The translations under genes and the position numbers were made by a program. Of a DNA stretch of 64,000 nt, positions 49,567-59,569 are shown piece after piece (within the stretch, counting starts at the first letter, position 1; every line of letters begins with the position of its first letter). The DNA lies in contig CP136062.1 of assembly GCA_032622095.1 (NCBI GenBank), positions 138,276,351 to 138,340,350 on the forward strand. Direction: 5' to 3'. The stretch is from Siphonodentalium dalli. Its lineage: Eukaryota; Mollusca; Scaphopoda; Gadilida; Siphonodentaliidae. The notes below the pieces were generated by a model. The model was not told the DNA's origin. It did no database searches and saw only the letters and a list, made by a program, of their open reading frames with translations.

Positions 49567-50103
49567 TTACTTAAAGTGAGCAATTCTTCTTTTAAGGTAA
49601 GAAGTCAACAGCTCTGTCCCAGCGTGATTTAAATGGAGTCCCCCGTCATTTATAGCAAATAACTCTCTCAGTGGTTTGCCACCTTTAACAAGATACCTGT
49701 AAGAATGAACAAAAGATACATCACTTGATAGACACATTGCTTTCAAATCAGAATTAACCTGAACAATAATGGGATTTGAATCTGAGTGATCTACTGGTCT
49801 GGGTATTATTGCAGACATATGCAATTTACTGTTCGGACATGTCTTTTGACACAGGGATATTAAACTTCGAAAAGCTGCCTTGAATTCTCCTCGCGTTAGA
49901 GTGAACACGTCGTTTGTGCCCACGTGTATGATGATGTGTCCAAACTTCCTGATGTATTTTTCTGCTTTCCCGATCTGCCATGCAATGTCATTGATATGAG
50001 CTCCCTTGAAAACCAATAAATCTGTACCCTTGATATGGACATATTTAGCAATTGAATCTGATATGATAAGCGTTTTCTTATCTGAAAAGAAGATTATCCG
50101 ACA
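49567..50103 (-). CDS. SGNH/GDSL-type hydrolase ORF of the retroelement
   Basis: The frame is open from 50103 to the stop at 49567, about 178 codons. Near its start is a block I-like LIISDSIAKYV (S-D-S at 50061-50053), then FKGAHINDI (block II Gly), HVGTND (block III G-x-N-D) and DGGLHLNHAG (block V Asp/His). These are the landmarks of SGNH esterases/lipases. The family's role in retroelements is unproven; lipid or ester hydrolysis is inferred from other members. No ATG lies upstream of block I. The frame overlaps the recombinase stop by 10 nt, and CTTTTCAG (50089-50082) just before block I would serve as a splice acceptor, so expression by splicing or frameshifting is possible. The spacing D-G-G-L-H is one residue longer than the usual D-x-x-H. 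Confidence 0.82.
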   Translation of the reverse strand, partial: CRIIFFSDKKTLIISDSIAKYVHIKGTDLLVFKGAHINDIAWQIGKAEKYIRKFGHIIIHVGTNDVFTLTRGEFKAAFRSLISLCQKTCPNSKLHMSAIIPRPVDHSDSNPIIVQVNSDLKAMCLSSDVSFVHSYRYLVKGGKPLRELFAINDGGLHLNHAGTELLTSYLKRRIAHFK

Positions 50104-51104
50104 TTAATTGATTGCGTAATCGCGTCTCGCATGTGGGATGCTACTTTGAGCTTATCTTGCGCTGAAAAGGTGAGGTACTGTTTGTATGCATCACTACGCC
50201 AATCTCCGTGTTCCTGAATCAATTCTGAGGGCACATTACATGAAAATGCAAAGGAAGCGCCTCCTCGTCTAAAGCTATGGGTGGAATATAAACTATCATC
50301 GCGACCCGACCTGGAAATTAATTCCTTAAATTTTGACTGATATTGCTTGTATGTAATTGGTACCATTTTCTTGTTACAGTTATTAATGAACAAAGGAAAT
50401 TCGTCGGAACATGGTGCCAATCTGCACATCTGTGCATGTGCTTGCACTGGACATAATACAGAATCCGGAATTTGTACCATCGGAATCCGATGGATCCGCT
50501 CTCCAAACTGATTTGTTTTTGACCATTTCATGGCAGCTAGGAGCACGCCATTTTCAAACAAAATATCTTTGCGCAAGAAAATCTTTGAAAAATCTGACTT
50601 TGTTGATTCTGGGACTAGATTGCATTTCCTACTCATGAGAAAGAAGGCAAACAGGAAAAGACACCAATACGTTGCATCAAGTGGTTTCGACAGATCGAGA
50701 AATTGATGGATTTCATATAATATTTGAGGAGTCACTGGTAGTGCCTTTTTAACAAAATGTTGCTTAGTCCGAGCTATGCCTCTCAATATTAATTTTAATT
50801 TAAAGGAGCTATCATGTGAGAAAGCGATATCATTAAATAAATGTAGGGTTTTAACACCACATATACATGTATAATGTCTTATTGTGTCTACTGATTGGAA
50901 TGTACGACTCAAAAACTGGCTGTATAGGCAAATTGTCTCCAGAGATGCTGGCATAGGTTCTATATCGAAATAGAAACAGAAGAGAAGGTAGGCTCTCCAT
51001 TGTACGCGAAGGTTCTTTGCGGTGCCAGTAGCGTATGCCGCCCTGATGGAATTGATTTCTCCATCTTGTAATATGCTGAGTTCTTGCGCTGTAATATATG
51101 GAAA
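50094..51104 (-). CDS. Tyrosine recombinase of the retroelement
   Basis: The frame is open from the codon after TAG (51107-51105) to TAA at 50096-50094, about 336 codons. The first ATG is at 50954, but the N-terminal, core-binding part reads well upstream of it (AAYATGTAKNLRVQWRAYLL), so the ATG-only ORF would be truncated. In the ATG-based numbering the catalytic set is visible: R109 in LMSRKCNL, H226 and R229 in HSFRRGG, H249 or W252 in EHGDWRSD, and the nucleophile Y257 or Y260. The protein would insert a circular or linear cDNA by strand exchange without target duplication. It is in the same frame as the upstream RT/RNase H frame. Confidence 0.9.
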   Translation of the reverse strand, partial: FPYITAQELSILQDGEINSIRAAYATGTAKNLRVQWRAYLLFCFYFDIEPMPASLETICLYSQFLSRTFQSVDTIRHYTCICGVKTLHLFNDIAFSHDSSFKLKLILRGIARTKQHFVKKALPVTPQILYEIHQFLDLSKPLDATYWCLFLFAFFLMSRKCNLVPESTKSDFSKIFLRKDILFENGVLLAAMKWSKTNQFGERIHRIPMVQIPDSVLCPVQAHAQMCRLAPCSDEFPLFINNCNKKMVPITYKQYQSKFKELISRSGRDDSLYSTHSFRRGGASFAFSCNVPSELIQEHGDWRSDAYKQYLTFSAQDKLKVASHMRDAITQSINVG

Positions 51105-52085
51105 CTACCAATCATGCATAAATCGAAATGTGGTTGCCGGTACAAATATGTTCATGCTATGCGGTGAAAGCTCTCTAAATTTGTGGATTGAAGTTGGATC
51201 GAGACAAATTCGCGATAGGATGTCGGCCCTCCTATTTTGAACTCCAGCTATATGTAAAGCTCTGACTTCAAATTCCAATTTGGCAGCCACATAACATATC
51301 TCTCGCAAGCAACTTTGCATAAAGGCATCCTCGGTCTTTCCAGAGTTGAGTACCGCCACCGATGCCTGGTTATCGCAACGTATGATAACCTTTTTACCTC
51401 TCAAGTTTACTCCCCATGTTTTAAGGCAGACAACGAGCATAAGGAGTTCTAAGGCATTGATGTGCAGACTCAACTCTCGAATAAACTCTGGAAATTGACA
51501 GTGAATATGTTCGTTGTTTGAGGGACAGTATCCCCCACCACCTGAGAGACAAGCATCAGATTCAATATACTCATCTGGACCAGACCATTCTTCGAGTGCC
51601 ATCATTGACACCCCATTATATTGTCTCAGAAAGTTTTGCCACCAATACAAGTCCAAATACACATATTTTGGAATACATTTTAATTCATTCCTACCCGAGA
51701 AGGTCTTCAACCACCTTAGGAGTCTTGACACAAATATACGCCCTGGTCGTATACATGCGGAAATGAAGTTCAGCTTTCCCAGCAAAGATTGGGTTTCCCT
51801 AAGCGTGGCTGAAGACATACTCAACCAAGACTGAATCAATTCTAATATTTCAACTTGTCTGTCTTTTGTGACTCTGAGACACATGTTATTAGTGTCGATT
51901 TCGACACCTAAAAACGTCATGACTTTCCGTGGAGGAATAGATTTCTTTGCGGCATCGACGAGACCGCAGTCGTCTAAGACACGTGACAGGGTTGTAAAGG
52001 CTTTCAGTGCTTCGTGTTCATTAGTTTCAACCCCGGCCATATCATCCAGATAGTTCAATATTTTGAAACCCATTTTACTCATCAT
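51105..52085 (-). CDS. Reverse transcriptase (C-terminal part) and RNase H of the retroelement
   Basis: From the start codon at 52085 the frame gives 326 residues. The RT active site is Y-L-D-D at residues 12-15. The thumb/connection region (SLLGKLNFISACIRPGR) follows, then an RNase H-like domain with D177 (SDACLSGGG), E213 (HINALELL), D238 (IRCDNQASV) and D288 (GVQNRRADILSR). This order and the DIRS-type RNase H motifs fit the element class. The N-terminal RT half is in another frame (52090-53055), so the active site is split by a frameshift. The ORF ends in TAG, with the tyrosine recombinase continuing in the same frame. Confidence 0.9.
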   Translation of the reverse strand: MMSKMGFKILNYLDDMAGVETNEHEALKAFTTLSRVLDDCGLVDAAKKSIPPRKVMTFLGVEIDTNNMCLRVTKDRQVEILELIQSWLSMSSATLRETQSLLGKLNFISACIRPGRIFVSRLLRWLKTFSGRNELKCIPKYVYLDLYWWQNFLRQYNGVSMMALEEWSGPDEYIESDACLSGGGGYCPSNNEHIHCQFPEFIRELSLHINALELLMLVVCLKTWGVNLRGKKVIIRCDNQASVAVLNSGKTEDAFMQSCLREICYVAAKLEFEVRALHIAGVQNRRADILSRICLDPTSIHKFRELSPHSMNIFVPATTFRFMHDW

Positions 52086-52089
52086 TGCT

Positions 52090-53055
52090 TTAACGCCGGC
52101 ATATGTGGGCTGATGACTTTGAACCCATGCTTAGGACTTTCTCAACGAAAATGTGCCCTTTCCAATGGAATGATACAAGATGTGAGTCACCCGGACAAAT
52201 GGGAATTTGTCTGTATGATCGCGCAAGATCTTTGCGATAACAATAGCTACCACGACCTTTCTCTTTGATAAGTTGAACCAAATCATCAACCATGGGTAGT
52301 GTGAGCTGAACGGTTTCACCGATATACCAATCATTTGGAATTCCTTCATTAACATTATTTTCTGGAGGAAAACTTAAGTCAAGTATAACTCGACGTCTAT
52401 CTGAATCTGATTTCGGAACTGAATTGATAGGAGATATTTTGAGATCAACGGTAGAAAATGGGTTCCGTTTTACTGGTCCCATTATGCTGCCATGTGCTAA
52501 TTCTTCCTTTATGTATTCCAAAATATGGTGAGGATAATCCCTGGCTCCGGCATGATTTCTTGGTTTCATATTTGTTGGAACTAGTTCACCTTCATGACCA
52601 ATTGGGAAACAAAACTCTAACAATTCACAGAGCAACATGTCACTATAGTTGACTGATTGCAACATTGATCGCCATAATTCAATTTTCAATTTGGAATGAA
52701 GTGGAACCCTGCAGCCTTGAAAATTGTAAACCCCTGACAGCCTTATATCATCATGTAATTTTATATATTCTGCCATTTCATTTTTTGGGCTACAGTTATC
52801 TAAAGAGCACACATTACAGTTCTTATGTTTAAATAGGAATGATTGTAATTCTAGAATGTTGTCCTGTGAAAAACCTCTACTACTAGCACTCATGATATTA
52901 TCATGTTTATGAACAAGTGTTATATAAGTTAGTTCAGATGTATCCAGAGGTGATCGAGTTTCAGAATCCCTTGAGACTGCATCTATGGGCTCAATAGAGT
53001 TGTCATTATTCTCTGAATCATTCTTGTCAGATGCAATATCAATGGATTTGAACAT
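52090..53055 (-). CDS. Reverse transcriptase, N-terminal part (frameshifted)
   Basis: 321 residues. After a Ser/Asp-rich leader the RT fingers and palm appear: SVPKSDSDRRRVILDLSFP, then NNVNEGI, the motif A region CYRKDLARSYRQIPI with the first catalytic Asp, and FHWKGHIFVEKVLSMGSKSS. It stops at TAA (52092-52090), shortly before the Y-L-D-D motif, which lies in the next frame at 52085. Compared with related elements a couple of residues also seem missing at the junction, so a small deletion is likely rather than programmed frameshifting. The frame is open about 30 codons upstream of the ATG. Confidence 0.88.
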   Translation of the reverse strand: MFKSIDIASDKNDSENNDNSIEPIDAVSRDSETRSPLDTSELTYITLVHKHDNIMSASSRGFSQDNILELQSFLFKHKNCNVCSLDNCSPKNEMAEYIKLHDDIRLSGVYNFQGCRVPLHSKLKIELWRSMLQSVNYSDMLLCELLEFCFPIGHEGELVPTNMKPRNHAGARDYPHHILEYIKEELAHGSIMGPVKRNPFSTVDLKISPINSVPKSDSDRRRVILDLSFPPENNVNEGIPNDWYIGETVQLTLPMVDDLVQLIKEKGRGSYCYRKDLARSYRQIPICPGDSHLVSFHWKGHIFVEKVLSMGSKSSAHICRR

Positions 53056-53172
53056 TCGATCACCCCCTGGCTCTGCGTATAATTCCGGATTCAGTAAGGA
53101 ATCTTTATCGGGTTTTAATATGAGCTCTGCGTTAACATTTGAACCTTAACGGCGCAAACTAGTTGGATCCAG

Positions 53173-54330
53173 TCAGATTATAGCATTTGGACATGCCGAA
53201 GAACACTCGGGATGATTCTGACGGGATCCATCTTTCTTAACACAGACATCACATATATGGTGCACCGTTCTTTCTTTACCATTAAGTGTTATTTTGTGTG
53301 GGGACACTTGGTTGCACCTATTTCTATTAAAATAGGAACAAAACCATACCATGTCCTCCTTCTCTTTAATTTGAACACTTCCCCTTGGAGTGTATGATTT
53401 GTCATCCACATAACTACATGAACCATATGGTTTTTTAACATTTCTTTGGCCCATTAACATCCTGACTTCCAGGCTAGTGGTATCATCACCCCATTGCTTT
53501 TCACCCTTTTCAATCGATCCTAACCAAGCTGCATAAAATTTCAATAATATATGCCAATCAAATTCTGTGCCATAATACATTATTTTGTTTAATAATTCTA
53601 AGCGGCCTTCCCTTTCCATCACATGTATAGTAGGATCACGAATTATCTCCAATTCCCCTGCTGTGAACTGGAAGGGATTCAGTTTGTTGAATTTGGTAGG
53701 TTCTTTAGCGAAGAAGTCATACTTCAACGCTGATTGCGGCCATCTAATAGATTGGACCACCACGTCGCAAGGAGTTTTAGTGATGCCAGATATAATCTTT
53801 TTCTTTCTGGCACTAGCACCTCTACAGTCAGTATCTACTTCTGAGTCTGAACTTTCATCGTTGCTAGCACACGCCATGTTTACCAAAGGAATCTTTTTGT
53901 ATTTGCGTTCCCTCATATAACTATCGACCTTTCGATTAAGGTTGTCTATAATTGACAATTGTTCTAAGTTTGGTTGCTCACCTCTCTTGTCAACTTTTGG
54001 AGAAGGCTCCGCATTTTTCTGTTTCAGCCTCATCAGCTCGTTTCTCAACTCTGTCTTTCTGTGCTGCTTTTTCTTGGCTGCAGCGATTTCTTGTTCTACT
54101 CGGATCTCCTCTTTGATCTGTTCCGTTTCTTCATCGTCGCTTTCGAGATCTGAATCTGACGGTAGTTGAACATCCTTCGGCTTCGGTTCGGTTTCGATTT
54201 CTGAATCTGATTTCTCTTCTCCCGATTTCGAAGGATTCTTGTTCCTGCTGGCAGTGGACTTTCCCATTGTTACTTTGCCGCTCGCCATTGCTTTGTAATC
54301 GATGATATTTCTTCTTCTGAGACTACTCAT
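53173..54330 (-). CDS. Gag-like ORF1 of the retroelement
   Basis: The frame can be read from an ATG at 54420, but that codon lies outside the element, beyond the A1 edge at 54394. ATGs at 54330 and 54288 are more plausible starts. The protein has a Lys/Ser-rich N-terminus, an acidic stretch, a charged probable coiled coil (EQIKEEIRVEQEIAAAKKKQ) and a C-terminal Cys/His region (WFCSYFNRNRC, VHHICDVC, HPECSSACPN) that looks like a zinc-binding module. Position, size and the Cys/His tail fit the ORF1 of DIRS-order elements. It would package element RNA. No frameshift is visible. Confidence 0.75.
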   Translation of the reverse strand: MSSLRRRNIIDYKAMASGKVTMGKSTASRNKNPSKSGEEKSDSEIETEPKPKDVQLPSDSDLESDDEETEQIKEEIRVEQEIAAAKKKQHRKTELRNELMRLKQKNAEPSPKVDKRGEQPNLEQLSIIDNLNRKVDSYMRERKYKKIPLVNMACASNDESSDSEVDTDCRGASARKKKIISGITKTPCDVVVQSIRWPQSALKYDFFAKEPTKFNKLNPFQFTAGELEIIRDPTIHVMEREGRLELLNKIMYYGTEFDWHILLKFYAAWLGSIEKGEKQWGDDTTSLEVRMLMGQRNVKKPYGSCSYVDDKSYTPRGSVQIKEKEDMVWFCSYFNRNRCNQVSPHKITLNGKERTVHHICDVCVKKDGSRQNHPECSSACPNAII

Positions 54331-54348
54331 CGAACGTTTCTTTTCAAA

Positions 54349-54394
54349 AATATTTAAATTTCTGTGCGTATCTACGCAATGTTTTCGAACTAAT
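54349..54394 (-). repeat. Retroelement A1 repeat (5' end)
   Basis: The 46 bp match A2 (48664-48709). The outer edge shares TAAT with the flanking duplication, so the exact junction is ambiguous by about 4 bp. Confidence 0.82.
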
Positions 54395-55549
54395 TTTGAA
54401 TTATTCGACAGTACAGGCATACGTCAATGCTACTAAGCGGTTCGAAGAATAACCTTTAAAATGTACTCTAAGACCACAACTGGAGCATTTCTAATCATAT
54501 ATAAATGTAGTAGTAGGTCATTCCCTGTCGCCAACGGATTATGATATATATTATATACATTTATTCAGTTTGTATTTATTTTGTGCTGTCAATGTCACCG
54601 CCTCTATTAGAAGTTTGTTCTAATATGTTTGGAGTGGAGCAACAGTTTTCTGTAAGTTTTGTAACTTGTGCTCCGATCACTTAAGCTGAGTTTAACTCAA
54701 TAAATATGTTTACACTAATATGGATGAACATAGCACTATTGAAAGTAAACCAAGGTCGAGTCGAGGTTTTATTTCATGTCCATGTTATCAACATATTACA
54801 ACCTTGTGCGATGTGACGATCAAATTAGTAACCGAACTATGTACAATTATGTGCAATTTTGTTCACGGCAATAAAGTACACAACACATCTCTGTAGGAAA
54901 CATCATTTTAGTGCCCTTTGTCCTTTTACCACACCAGCCCTACCCAAATTGCATGACACAATGTACCTCATTTTTTTAGTTAACATCAGTAGAGTAGCCG
55001 AGAACATCCTTGATTTTGATACATGATTACACTCTATTAAAGTTATATTAAAGTGATGTGAAACACTCAGGTCGGATGGTCAAATAGAAATGGAGAATAA
55101 TCTTGTTCAAAGTAGTTAGTGACATCACATACCATCATTCTTATATATTAAATAAATGCAGTGACACTCGATGGCGAAATCATTTTCATTAGTTTATCAC
55201 CAATAGATGCGTCCCGAATAGAGTAGTAAAGATTTACAATTGAGCGTAGTTCAGACGATGTTTTCTATGGAATGGTGTGGTCGATTTGCTTCAAATTTTC
55301 GGTGATGTTAGTATAATGTTACATTCCTTCAGTTGACATAGAGCTTGAATACAAACTTGTCGGTTTCACGTACCCGATCAAGTACATAACACGTCTTTAA
55401 ACACTCCGGTAGTGTGATAAAATAGAAATGGAGAATAATCTTGCTCAAAGTAGTTATTTTTACGAATATTAATCCAAATTTACAACACACACCGTCATTC
55501 TTATATATGAATTAAATGCGATGACTCTCGATGGCGAAATCATTTGCGT
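54391..55549. repeat. 1.16 kb flank duplication, right copy
   Basis: Matches 47080-48237. It continues without interruption into GTTTATATCTGATAG, which completes the family 5 MITE that the retroelement interrupts on the left side, so this side preserves the pre-insertion order. Confidence 0.92.
55052..55396 (+). mobile_element. TTAA MITE, family 5 (in right flank duplication)
   Basis: Counterpart of 47738-48082, flanked by TTAA at 55048-55051 and 55397-55400. A second family 5 copy, uninterrupted here, follows to about 55756. Confidence 0.8.
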
Positions 55550-55769
55550 TAGTTTATATCTGATAGTTGCGTCCCGAATCAAGCTGTAAATATTTACAAT
55601 TGAGAGTAGTTAACACGATGTTTTCTATGTAGTGGTGTGGTCCATTTCTTTTGATATTTTCGACGATGTTAGTAGAATGCTACATTTCCCCAGTTTGCAT
55701 AGCGCCTGAGTACTAATTAATCAGATTTACGCACCCGAACAAGTGCATAATATGTCATTACTGTGCGTG

Positions 55770-58285
55770 TTGGGATTTATGTGCGCGGTATCGATGTCAT
55801 TCGCCATACATCTGTATATGAATTGCCTCTAGTACTGAGGGTTGTCCGTCAGCTTCTGGTCTTTGGTGCAGTGTGTCATTGCATACCTACAACCGGACAG
55901 TTACAATATCTAATTGTCGATGTTGGCGAGATCTTCGAATCCAAGCCTTGTTTGTCCGTTCCCAGTTGAGTACTTTCTGGTTCCAGTTTACCAGCGTTCT
56001 TATGAATAAGCCGTATTTAAGTTGTGAACTGTGCTGTCGATGGTGGTGAAAGGATAACATTTCGACAGTTCCGGTGCCTGCATTGTGGGCATAGTGAGAC
56101 ACGTATATGTTGGTATGGTCTCACCAACATCAGTATCCAGTGCTCATTGGAACAGAGTTTTGGTGGCGCATATATGACTTGTTTCAGGAAGGATAGATAT
56201 GACAACTTTTTCACAAATTAATAACATATATAGACACAGGTCAACATAACCTCGTACAAATACGCACATATTCGACCTATAATGTTGGAGCTAGATAGAT
56301 ATAATGTGATTACTTGATTCTGAAATAAGTAGATAATTGAGTCATAGCCGTTATTTCGTTTTATGGCACGGGCCAAAGTGATAACGCATGTGCACCTGAA
56401 CAGTAGTGATTTTGTCATATGTGGGTCATTGCCAGCATGTAATCACCTTAGAATGGCCTCATTATGAGTCGATAACGTGACTAAATCGCTCTCATTTTCA
56501 GCACATTATCGACTCAAAACGAGGCCATTCTAAGCAGATTATCTACCTAAAGCAAATTGTATTATAATCAGATAGTGTGCCGGTTTTCGGGAGAACAGAC
56601 TGCACATGTACATCTTCAAACTAGTGGGTTTGTTGACAAGTTAGAACTATCTAGTTAAAGCGTTGATTTATTTTGTTGGACACGATGCCGCTGATGCAAT
56701 TTGACGTACTTCTTACAAACCAACACTTCCTGATTTTTAAGACAAACACAATTTGTCTTACAAAAATGAATCTACTTGAACTAACAAACCACTGTATAAT
56801 ATATAACAATATTTGTGTGATGATTCAACTCAAGTTCATTATAATTTATTTTTTAGAAATAATTAAGTTCTGCTAAAAAGAATATATCTTATTTCTAAAT
56901 TATCTGGCTTTGATTTTCAACAATACTTTTTACTATGCACACATATGGGTGGCATCCAGTCTTGTTAATTACCGCAGCACCATCTTGACCTTGCTATCGA
57001 CTTCCACTCAACCAGTGTGGGCCACGTCACGTGTTTCGGTATAGTTAGTATATATATGCTATGTGGTTGCAACTGTTGGTCGTTAATAAATATGTTCGTA
57101 ATATCTTCTTACATATTTTCTTTGGAATGTGAGAGACTGGCGAACATGATATCTTACTCGTCTGATTAGGTCATAAGCAAGCTTGGGTTTACCAGCTATT
57201 ACGCATATAGTCCTGCTACACGCTTATGACTCAGTTGGTGCATTAGGCAGCATTAATTTAGGCTAACATACGCAACCCAGTTGTGTCGAAGCTGGCTCTA
57301 ATTCCCAATAAATCGCAATAAACCAAATCACATTTCTCGGTTCATAAAATATTCCGGTTGGCGTTTTGAGTCTAGCTGCGACCTACAATCATAGAATCGT
57401 GGTTATAGACCCGTATCGCGACACGATGGCGACTTGGAGTCTTTGATGGTCTCCGCGTTGGTGAAGATAATATCTTACCCAGATATCATGTCCAATCGGA
57501 CATCACAATAAACCATTCTCGAGGGGTATCCACTCGAAGAATCGATCATATATTGTTTTCTCTGCTGTAAGTCAACAATCAAAGGGGCGGTAAATCTCAT
57601 AGTGTTGAGGGGAACGAGCGATATTTGCTGGAGGGCCGTTTATGTGTCTAGCTCGAGTTAAGCCAACAGGCTACAAGTATCACATACACATGTACCTAAT
57701 CTGGAAGGGATAAGATAATTCGATAAATACACCCGATAACAATCTTCATGCTTTATCCACTTATTATAAAAACTTGTCGAAAGCATATAAATTTTCCAGC
57801 TGTTTCACATTTGCGTACATAAGTTAGACACTATTCATTGTTTGTCATATTATGTTCATATTCCTTATGTTACACTAAATCCAGCATCGCATCTTGTTAA
57901 TAATTACGTTTTAAGGACATATCAGATAAAACAATAAGCATAAGTTAAGCTAATTTGTAGACATAAATAAGGAAAAACCTATACAAATGAAGTTTGATGT
58001 GTTTCATTGAGTGATAATACAATGGAGTCGTTGGCCACAGCGCATTAGCACTCATAAACCGCACACTACATTCATTTATTAAAGGAACAGACTAACAGCA
58101 AAAAAGCTCCTTAATTATTGAACCATGCTGAAATGCTAGAATTTTCTAAATTCTCTATGACTAGAATTTGTCTTTCTGTGGCATAAAAAGTCAATAAGAG
58201 TATTTATTAAACGTATACATCAACCTTTCAGAAATAATCTTCCAGAATTGAAGCTTAATCCTCAGTAGAAGTATTGGTTTGTTTT
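55770..58285. other. Intergenic stretch without a supported gene
   Basis: The only structure I can support is the hairpin at 56447-56534. Short AT-rich open frames are not convincing. Confidence 0.5.
56447..56534. repeat. 88-bp hairpin
   Basis: The left arm CTTAGAATGGCCTCATTATG and right arm ACGAGGCCATTCTAAG form a stem of about 33 bp with few mismatches around a 20-odd base loop. Confidence 0.8.
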
Positions 58286-58291
58286 GCGGGA

Positions 58292-58599
58292 AAATATACT
58301 ACTAAATATACTACTAAATATACTACTAAATATACTACTAAATATACTACTAAATATACTACTAAATATACTACTAAATATACTACTAAATATACTACTA
58401 ACTATACTACTAAATATACTACTAAATATACTACTAAATATACTACTAAAGAAATATACTACTAAAGAAATATACTACTAAATATACTACTAAATATACT
58501 ACTAAATATACTACTAAATATACTACTAAAGCAATTTACTACTAAAGCAATATACTACTAAAGCAATATACTACTAAAGCAATATACTACTAAAGCAAT
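58292..58599. repeat. 12-bp microsatellite (AAATATACTACT)n
   Basis: About 13 near-perfect 12-bp units are followed by 12- and 15-bp variants (AAGAAATATACTACT, AAGCAATATACTACT). Because 12 is a multiple of 3, all frames without stops look like repetitive open frames. They are not genes. Confidence 0.95.
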
Positions 58600-59157
58600 T
58601 TTGGATATTTTCTTCAAAGTGACACTGCCTTGTTTTCAAAAAGAATATCCATGTTCTCTACCAAAGGAGATATATACCAATAGACTGTTGAGTGTACCAG
58701 ATCACAAAATTAGCTCGCTGTTTTGTGATTTCCACAAAGAATCAACTGCAAATTAGTTTTTAGAAATCGTTTTTTGTCTTCTGTATAACAACATCCTACC
58801 GAATTCTCAGGTTATAATTATCACTTTTGTAATTCAACAAATGGTTTTGAATTCCTAGCTGGGAGGAACTAAGATTTCTACGATTTTGACAAATTTGTCA
58901 CCTCAGCGTCATCTTAAAATATAGAAAAATCCATCGTCGGGTCCCCACCTTTCTTCATAAATGAACAGCGAATAACGTTCCTAAGTTTGTTACTCGATTC
59001 TTGATATGCTGAAATGAAGAATGTTTGTCTCACTTGTGAGAAAATCAAAGTGTCAGTGACACTCTAGCTCAATTTGAGGCGTGAAGTTTATACTGAGCCG
59101 CCAATAGAATAAGAAGGAAAGTCAAACAGTTTCAGTAAAGGGCTTGTATTCTGTAGA

Positions 59158-59549
59158 CCCTTTACCCAACAGAAGGGCCCTGTGCCAATGCATTCTCTTA
59201 TATATGCGAGTCGACCATAGGTCGCCTCGCATATATAAGAGAATGCATTGGCTTAACACATTAAAAATTATAAAATTGTTAAAGAATGTAAGAAAAAATG
59301 GTAAAAAGTGTTAAAAAAAATTTTTTTTTAAGCCAATGCATTCTCTTATATATGCGAGGCGACCTATGGTCGACTCGCATATATAAGAGAATGCATTGGC
59401 ACAGGGCATAACTGTAACTATCACAATGTGGTCAAGGAGCCGGTTCCAATGATATCCATATTTGTATGGTTCTATTGAGACAGACCGAAGATATTTTAGG
59501 CTGTTGAAGCTTTATTTGGCCGGTTTTGGCCGGTTTGTTGGGTAAAGGG
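59158..59549 (-). mobile_element. MITE, double-palindrome family 1, reverse copy
   Basis: The inverted ends CCCTTTACCCAACA are intact, and the hairpins at 59184-59252 and 59332-59400 have the same perfect arms as the copies in the FGF introns. The flanks are TAGA and ATAA rather than TTAA, so the target duplication has mutated or the insertion was unusual. Confidence 0.85.
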
Positions 59550-59569
59550 ATAAATTACATTCATTTACA

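Larger units (their letters stand above)
48238..54394 (-). mobile_element. Ngaro-like tyrosine-recombinase retrotransposon
   Basis: On the - strand the order is a short A repeat (54394-54349), Gag-like ORF, RT/RNase H, tyrosine recombinase, SGNH hydrolase, then B1 (49270-48944), a segment containing A2 (48709-48664), and B2 (48564-48238). Split direct repeats with a tyrosine recombinase instead of a DDE integrase are typical of the Ngaro/PAT side of the DIRS order, and a hydrolase ORF is known from some Ngaro elements. A1 matches only 46 bp inside the B1-B2 interval, so the 5' end is probably truncated. A frameshift in RT and an in-frame TAG before the recombinase suggest the copy is inactive. 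Confidence 0.85.

Noticed and set aside
50411-50638. Plus-strand open frames through the retroelement (also 51514-51834 and 53585-53920)
   Set aside because: Complementary shadows of the recombinase, RT and Gag frames.
54331-54420. Extended N-terminus of the Gag-like ORF from the ATG at 54420
   Set aside because: The first codons lie in flanking duplicated DNA outside the element (the same bases occur at 47080-47110), so the start is by chance in frame.
58274-58481. Repetitive Tyr-Thr-Thr-Lys and Asn-Ile-Leu-Leu proteins
   Set aside because: Products of the 12-bp microsatellite, whose length is a multiple of three.
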